Positions 31,363-35,121 of a stretch of DNA of 35,121 bases are shown here, piece by piece. Origin of the DNA: Arthrobacter cryoconiti (GTDB taxonomy: Bacteria; Actinomycetota; Actinomycetes; Actinomycetales; Micrococcaceae). The notes below the pieces were generated by a model that was given only the letters and a program-made list of their open reading frames with translations, was not told the origin of the DNA and ran no database searches. The translations under genes were made by a program, and so were the position numbers. Positions within the stretch are counted from its first letter, which is position 1. Every line of letters begins with the position of its first letter. Where the stretch lies: positions 1 to 35,121 of the forward strand of contig NZ_JAJJBU010000038.1 in NCBI RefSeq assembly GCF_020905375.1. The letters are read 5' to 3'.

Positions 31363-31905
31363 CTAGCGGTTGGTAGCTTCTTGGCTTGGCGGGCTCGAAA
31401 TAACCCTCGATTTATGCGCACGATACTCGTGCAGGGTGAGCCAAACAATGAATCCGTCAAACGCAGTCAGCAAGGCTAAGCCGATGCTAAAGGAACCCAA
31501 TAGTTGGTAAACCTGGTAAATGATAAAGACAAGTAAAAAGGCCACCATCCATGGATATGCCCAGAGCTTGTCTCTCAAGACTGCCCAAACCAGCACAATT
31601 TTCACGAGCCCATGAAGAAGCAAGTACAGCGCCCCGAAGAGGGACGCCGATACAGTCAGTGTGCCAGCGTAGTGGACCAACGCGTTAGCGACGGCATCAT
31701 GGGGGTCCTCGGAAAGCTCGTGTTGAGTGAAGAAACGCGCCACAGAATTGAGTTGAGCTGGGGAGACTAAGAGCAGCAGAACACCACCAATGAGCTCAAG
31801 TAGCCCATCTGCGCCCTTCACGACAAGACTGATCTGAAATGTACGATCCAACGCAGAGCGTCTGCTGGCTACGCTTTCTACGTCACCCTTCGCTACTCGC
31901 TTCAC
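31363..31905 (-). CDS. DUF2127 membrane protein
   Basis: A 180-aa integral membrane protein of the DUF2127 family, function unknown. About four hydrophobic segments are present; family-like parts are LVVKGADGLLELIGGVLLLL, LYLLLHGLVKIVLVWAVLR and KLWAYPWMVAFLLVFIIYQV. The GTG start at 31905 is preceded by AGGGGA. It lies 82 bp after kinase 2 on the same strand and converges with the MprF-like gene. Its upstream region has AGTAAAT repeated 13 bp apart (about 31960-31980), so it probably has its own promoter. Confidence 0.88.
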   Translation of the reverse strand: MKRVAKGDVESVASRRSALDRTFQISLVVKGADGLLELIGGVLLLLVSPAQLNSVARFFTQHELSEDPHDAVANALVHYAGTLTVSASLFGALYLLLHGLVKIVLVWAVLRDKLWAYPWMVAFLLVFIIYQVYQLLGSFSIGLALLTAFDGFIVWLTLHEYRAHKSRVISSPPSQEATNR

Positions 31906-31987
31906 AGCATTCCCCTAAAGTAACGGCTCGTGCAGTTTCAATTTTGACACCATCGCGTTAGTAAATACCTTAAGTAAATGCTAGGAG

Positions 31988-33475
31988 TCATACATTGCCT
32001 TGTACTCCACTATTGATTCCCCAAGCCTCGTCGTCTCGACGAGCGCTCCATTTCGACGGAATTCTCAGAGTGAACGTGGTGCCGCTCGTTGCGCTCGCGA
32101 CCGAAACACTACCTCCAATGAGCACCACATTTTCTTTCACCAGGGATAACCCCAGTCCGGTGCCACCTCGGCTGCGAGAGCGGTCCGACTTATAGAATCG
32201 ATCGAATAGATGCGCCAAGTCTTCAGCGTCGATGCCGCCTCCGCAGTCATGGACGCGGAGCTCGAGCTGATCCGCATGGGCCTCTCCGGTAATTATTACG
32301 GGTTCTTTCCCGTGTGCCAATGCGTTAGACAGTAAATTCGAAACAATCACGTCGAACCGTCGCAAGTCGCTTTCAATCATGAGCGGGCCCGCCAATGCGA
32401 CTTCCACACCGTCAGGCCAAGCACGTTCGGCATGGAGACGTCTAAGTCTCTGCGCCACATCGAAACGGGTCGGCTGTACCATGATTTGGCCGGCGTCGAA
32501 CTTTGAGATCTCTAAAAGATCCCCGGTCAGTTGGGCCAGGCGTCGGGCAGCCGATGCCGTCAGCCGCGCCGCCTCTGCCCGATGCTCTAGCGTTCCGGCA
32601 GGATTGTCCAGCACATCCGCAGAAGCCACCATCGCTGCAGTTGGCGTGCGGAGCTCATGGGAAACGTCCGCCACAAAGCGCCTGGCACGAATTTCAGATT
32701 CAGAAAGTTCCGCCATGGCTTGATGCAGTCGGGTGGAAGTGTCATTAAAAGCCCTAATGACCTCGCTGAGTTCGCTGACTCCCCTGACACGCAACTCTGT
32801 CGGCTTACCCGTCACGCCAAGATTCTCAACCGCCGCGCGCAGAGCGGTCACGGGACGCAAGAGCCCTCTCGAAAGGAGCACCCCAATGAGCGCCGCTACC
32901 AACCCCACCAGAAGGCTTAGCAATGATGCCGTGGAAGTCAGCTGATCGATTTGCCCTTTTTGGACCATGAGCGGATACCTTGCGTACAGCACGACGTCGA
33001 CATCTGAGGACGTCTGCGTACCAGATTGTGAGCTGCTCAAGAGCAGAATTCGTTTTGATTCCCCCACAATGAAGGTCAATTTTCCATCGATCGTGGTGCG
33101 AGCGAAGGTAGTGCCTGAACCAGCTGTCTTAGTCAATCTGAAAGACGCAGGAATATCATTGAGGCTTATGTTGCCCAGGGACATCGAAGGGGTAAGTACA
33201 TCGAGGGCTACAGGGCCGTGCAAAACACTCGAGAAGGTCTCCAGGGCATATTTTGGGGCGTCTGCATTTGCTGGAATTGTTAGCTGATAAGGCAGCGCCA
33301 AGGACACACTTTGAAAGTCAGAAAGCACTCGATTCTGCTCGGCTTCGAGGATATTATCCCGAGCGGACCAAATGGTAATGCCACCTGCGGCCCCGGCTGA
33401 TAGGACAGCGATCAGTGCGAACCCGATGGCCAGACGGAACCTCATGCTTGCCAAGAGATCCTTAACCCGGAGCAT
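31988..33475 (-). CDS. Sensor histidine kinase (HAMP, system 2)
   Basis: A 495-aa membrane kinase. TM1 is at about residues 15-37, followed by an extracytoplasmic domain of about 145 residues, TM2 near 185-205 and a HAMP linker. HisKA has His273 in DVSHELRTPTAAM; HATPase has NLLSNALAHG, HDCGGGID, LFDRFYKSDRSRSRGGTGLGLSLV. ATG 33475 is preferred; a TTG at 33487 would add four residues. It overlaps the response regulator gene by 14 bp and is third in the PAP2-regulator-kinase operon. The signal is probably envelope related, judged from the neighbours. Confidence 0.94.
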   Translation of the reverse strand: MLRVKDLLASMRFRLAIGFALIAVLSAGAAGGITIWSARDNILEAEQNRVLSDFQSVSLALPYQLTIPANADAPKYALETFSSVLHGPVALDVLTPSMSLGNISLNDIPASFRLTKTAGSGTTFARTTIDGKLTFIVGESKRILLLSSSQSGTQTSSDVDVVLYARYPLMVQKGQIDQLTSTASLLSLLVGLVAALIGVLLSRGLLRPVTALRAAVENLGVTGKPTELRVRGVSELSEVIRAFNDTSTRLHQAMAELSESEIRARRFVADVSHELRTPTAAMVASADVLDNPAGTLEHRAEAARLTASAARRLAQLTGDLLEISKFDAGQIMVQPTRFDVAQRLRRLHAERAWPDGVEVALAGPLMIESDLRRFDVIVSNLLSNALAHGKEPVIITGEAHADQLELRVHDCGGGIDAEDLAHLFDRFYKSDRSRSRGGTGLGLSLVKENVVLIGGSVSVASATSGTTFTLRIPSKWSARRDDEAWGINSGVQGNV

Positions 33476-34163
33476 TTTGCCTGTCAAAGCGGTATCCGAA
33501 GCCGCGTACCGTCACAACCATTTTCGGTCGGGTGGGGTCATCTTCGATCTTGCTTCGAAGCCGCTGGATGGACGCATCCACCATCCTTGACTCAAACAGA
33601 TAGTCAGTTCCCCAAACATTGTTCAAGAGCTGCTCACGGCTTTGCACCTGACCTGGATGGCGTGAAAGCTCCAGCAACAATCGAATCTCCGTGGGTGTGA
33701 GTTGGACCAGTTCACTATTCTTGCGAACCACCATCGCATCCCGATCCACACTCAGTGACCCACTGGTGAAAACGTTTGGCATTTCCATACCGACCACCCC
33801 GGTCCCACGACGTAGAACAGCTCGTATTCGGGCATCAAGGATGGCAGGTTCAATGGGTTTCAGAACATAATCGTCGGCACCCGCCTCAAGTCCCAGGACA
33901 ACGTCCATGTCATCACCACGGGCCGTCATAACGATAATTGGCACGGTGCTACTGCGCCGGATCAATCGGCAAACCTCGATCCCATCGATGTCCGGAAGCA
34001 TCAGATCCAGAATAACTAAATCGGGCGGGTTCTTGCCGAGAACGGCAGAAACTCCCTCGCCACCCAAATAGCAGCCATCAACGCTATGGCCTCGTTGACT
34101 CAACGCTAAACGGAACGCCGCGTTGATATCCGGGTCGTCTTCAACAATCAATAGTCTGGCCAT
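33462..34163 (-). CDS. OmpR-family response regulator (system 2)
   Basis: A 233-aa regulator. The receiver has acidic EDD at residues 8-10, phospho-acceptor Asp53 in LVILDLMLP and the Lys in VLKPIEP. The winged helix has LTPTEIRLLLELSRHPGQV and the closing VRGFGYRFD. ATG 34163 is preceded by GGAGGAG at 8 nt and overlaps the PAP2 stop codon (TAATG), so the two are coupled. The open frame continues upstream but only inside the PAP2 gene. Confidence 0.95.
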   Translation of the reverse strand: MARLLIVEDDPDINAAFRLALSQRGHSVDGCYLGGEGVSAVLGKNPPDLVILDLMLPDIDGIEVCRLIRRSSTVPIIVMTARGDDMDVVLGLEAGADDYVLKPIEPAILDARIRAVLRRGTGVVGMEMPNVFTSGSLSVDRDAMVVRKNSELVQLTPTEIRLLLELSRHPGQVQSREQLLNNVWGTDYLFESRMVDASIQRLRSKIEDDPTRPKMVVTVRGFGYRFDRQNAPG

Positions 34164-35047
34164 TAATGTGACTCCTCCAAGGCGTAGCGAGTGCGGTGCG
34201 CCACGCCTACTAACGGTATAGGACTCGGCGCGGACCATACAGGTGCGGTGCTGATAGCCAGTGGGGGCAGGCTGACCAGCAACACGGAGGCCAGTACGGC
34301 AGCGAGCGCACCAACCTCCGAACCGATGATGGCCCATGAACTCGTCAGCGTAATCCCAAGAATAACCACAACTACAAAAGCGACTCTATAGACCGAGCCG
34401 TGGATCATCGTAGACCTGGAGGACCCTAACGTAAACAAGAACCCGATTCCCAACGCTAAAAGGCTTGAACCCAGAACATCGCTTGCTCTGTGCCAGCCCG
34501 CAGTCATAACCGAGGCAACGACCAATCCATGCAGAATGGCTAGTGCCGGAACCACTACAGTCCTCAACCGCTTTGGCCACCAGATACCCACCGCAACACA
34601 AACCCCTGCACTGATGGCTGCATGACCGCTAGGAAAACTATTGCGCGCGGACGTAAAGTCAATGACCTGTTCCGGCCGTATCAGGACGTCCTTGAGTAGT
34701 TGCGATGCCATTACCGTCGCGCCAATCGAGGCGCCAGCGAGTAACGCCGATCTCCACCGTTTTCTCAGCACCAGAACCGCGACGATGACGCCCACAGCAA
34801 ACAAGAGTGTGGTGATGGAGATACTGCCCAAGAGTTCATCCCCCGGTGGTCTTCCCCAACCCGGGAACACAAACTGGCCTAGCGCCGTGGAGTCAGCACG
34901 CTGGCCTGCCGCGGTGTGTACCAAAACCAGGTTCACCCCACAAAATGCCAAGGTGCTTGCGATGACTAGGCTAAAGGCCATGGGCACGGAGCGATCTCTG
35001 GTTCTCATAGCCTTAACCATCCACGCCAGATGTCCGGGTTTTGCCAC
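34163..35047 (-). CDS. PAP2-superfamily phosphatase
   Basis: A 294-aa membrane phosphatase of the PAP2/lipid phosphate phosphatase group, acting on undecaprenyl pyrophosphate, phosphatidate or a similar lipid outside the membrane. Motif 1 is KDVLIRP, motif 2 SFPSGHA, and motif 3 TAGWHRASDV (the usual Ser-Arg before it is not seen). Six hydrophobic segments plus a C-terminal two-helix extension. GTG 35047 is a weak start; ATG 35020 or 35008 are alternatives. It is first in an operon with regulator 2 and kinase 2, so the system may sense or control lipid-carrier recycling. An IS end begins 23 bp upstream, so its native promoter may be displaced. Confidence 0.88.
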   Translation of the reverse strand: MAKPGHLAWMVKAMRTRDRSVPMAFSLVIASTLAFCGVNLVLVHTAAGQRADSTALGQFVFPGWGRPPGDELLGSISITTLLFAVGVIVAVLVLRKRWRSALLAGASIGATVMASQLLKDVLIRPEQVIDFTSARNSFPSGHAAISAGVCVAVGIWWPKRLRTVVVPALAILHGLVVASVMTAGWHRASDVLGSSLLALGIGFLFTLGSSRSTMIHGSVYRVAFVVVVILGITLTSSWAIIGSEVGALAAVLASVLLVSLPPLAISTAPVWSAPSPIPLVGVAHRTRYALEESH

Positions 35048-35069
35048 AATCTCGGCACACCACTGTCCC

Positions 35070-35121
35070 AGTCACACTGAGGTGTACTAATGATGTGAGA
35101 CAGTTCCTGAAAGGATTGTTC
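35070..35121 (+). mobile_element. Left end of an insertion sequence (partial)
   Basis: 35070-35106 matches the reverse complement of 17-53 at 30 of 37 positions. Beyond it, AAAGGA at 35110-35115 looks like a ribosome site whose start codon would fall just outside the window, so the transposase gene probably begins there. The two ends together imply IS copies in the same orientation on both sides. The family is not assigned; an IS481- or IS3-like element is possible. Confidence 0.55.

Overview
The window looks like chromosomal DNA of a moderate-GC member of the Micrococcaceae (Arthrobacter and relatives). Oligoribonuclease, the NuoF-like/ferric-reductase/ApbE cluster, the MptB-type mannosyltransferases and the mixture of ATG, GTG and TTG starts all fit. 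The genus cannot be fixed by reading alone. There is no rRNA, CRISPR array or prophage.

Both edges carry related 37-bp sequences (17-53 and 35070-35106) in inverted orientation. They read as the right end of one insertion sequence and the left end of a related copy, with the transposase start probably just past the right edge. The stretch may therefore be the interval between two IS copies, or an assembly contig that ends in repeats. The left 2 kb is accessory: an unrecognised 290-aa protein, a serine resolvase and a decayed remnant.

2.0-4.5 kb: a divergent HxlR regulator/aldo-keto reductase pair with a perfect 18-bp palindrome between them, then an AlkD-type DNA repair glycosylase. 4.5-10.5 kb: four multi-membrane glycosyltransferases, two MptB-like genes on the minus strand flanking two paralogous GT-C-like genes on the plus strand, probably for mannolipid or lipomannan assembly. 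10.6-16.4 kb: mostly core genes (orn, tRNA-His, def, a sugar-porter MFS gene, an acyltransferase-like gene, a release factor 3 gene).

16.4-20.7 kb, minus strand: a membrane-anchored HNH nuclease, then a tightly overlapping five-gene redox operon. In transcription order this is a small secreted peptide, ApbE flavin transferase, a four-histidine ferric-reductase-like membrane protein, a NuoF-like NADH/FMN/FeS protein and a 3Fe-4S-type ferredoxin. It reads as an NADH-to-outside electron-transfer module, although no conventional flavinylated acceptor domain is present. This is the best candidate for a poorly described system.

20.9-35.1 kb: an envelope and membrane-lipid region. It holds a DedA protein, an ABC export operon with a lipoprotein, a secreted acidic protein divergent from a sensor kinase, its likely response regulator in convergent orientation, a large MprF-like protein, a DUF2127 membrane protein, and a second two-component system transcribed with a PAP2 phosphatase. 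A repeated CTGAG half-site with 11-bp periodicity lies before the first kinase, before its regulator and, in weaker form, before the ABC operon. These genes may form one envelope-stress regulon.
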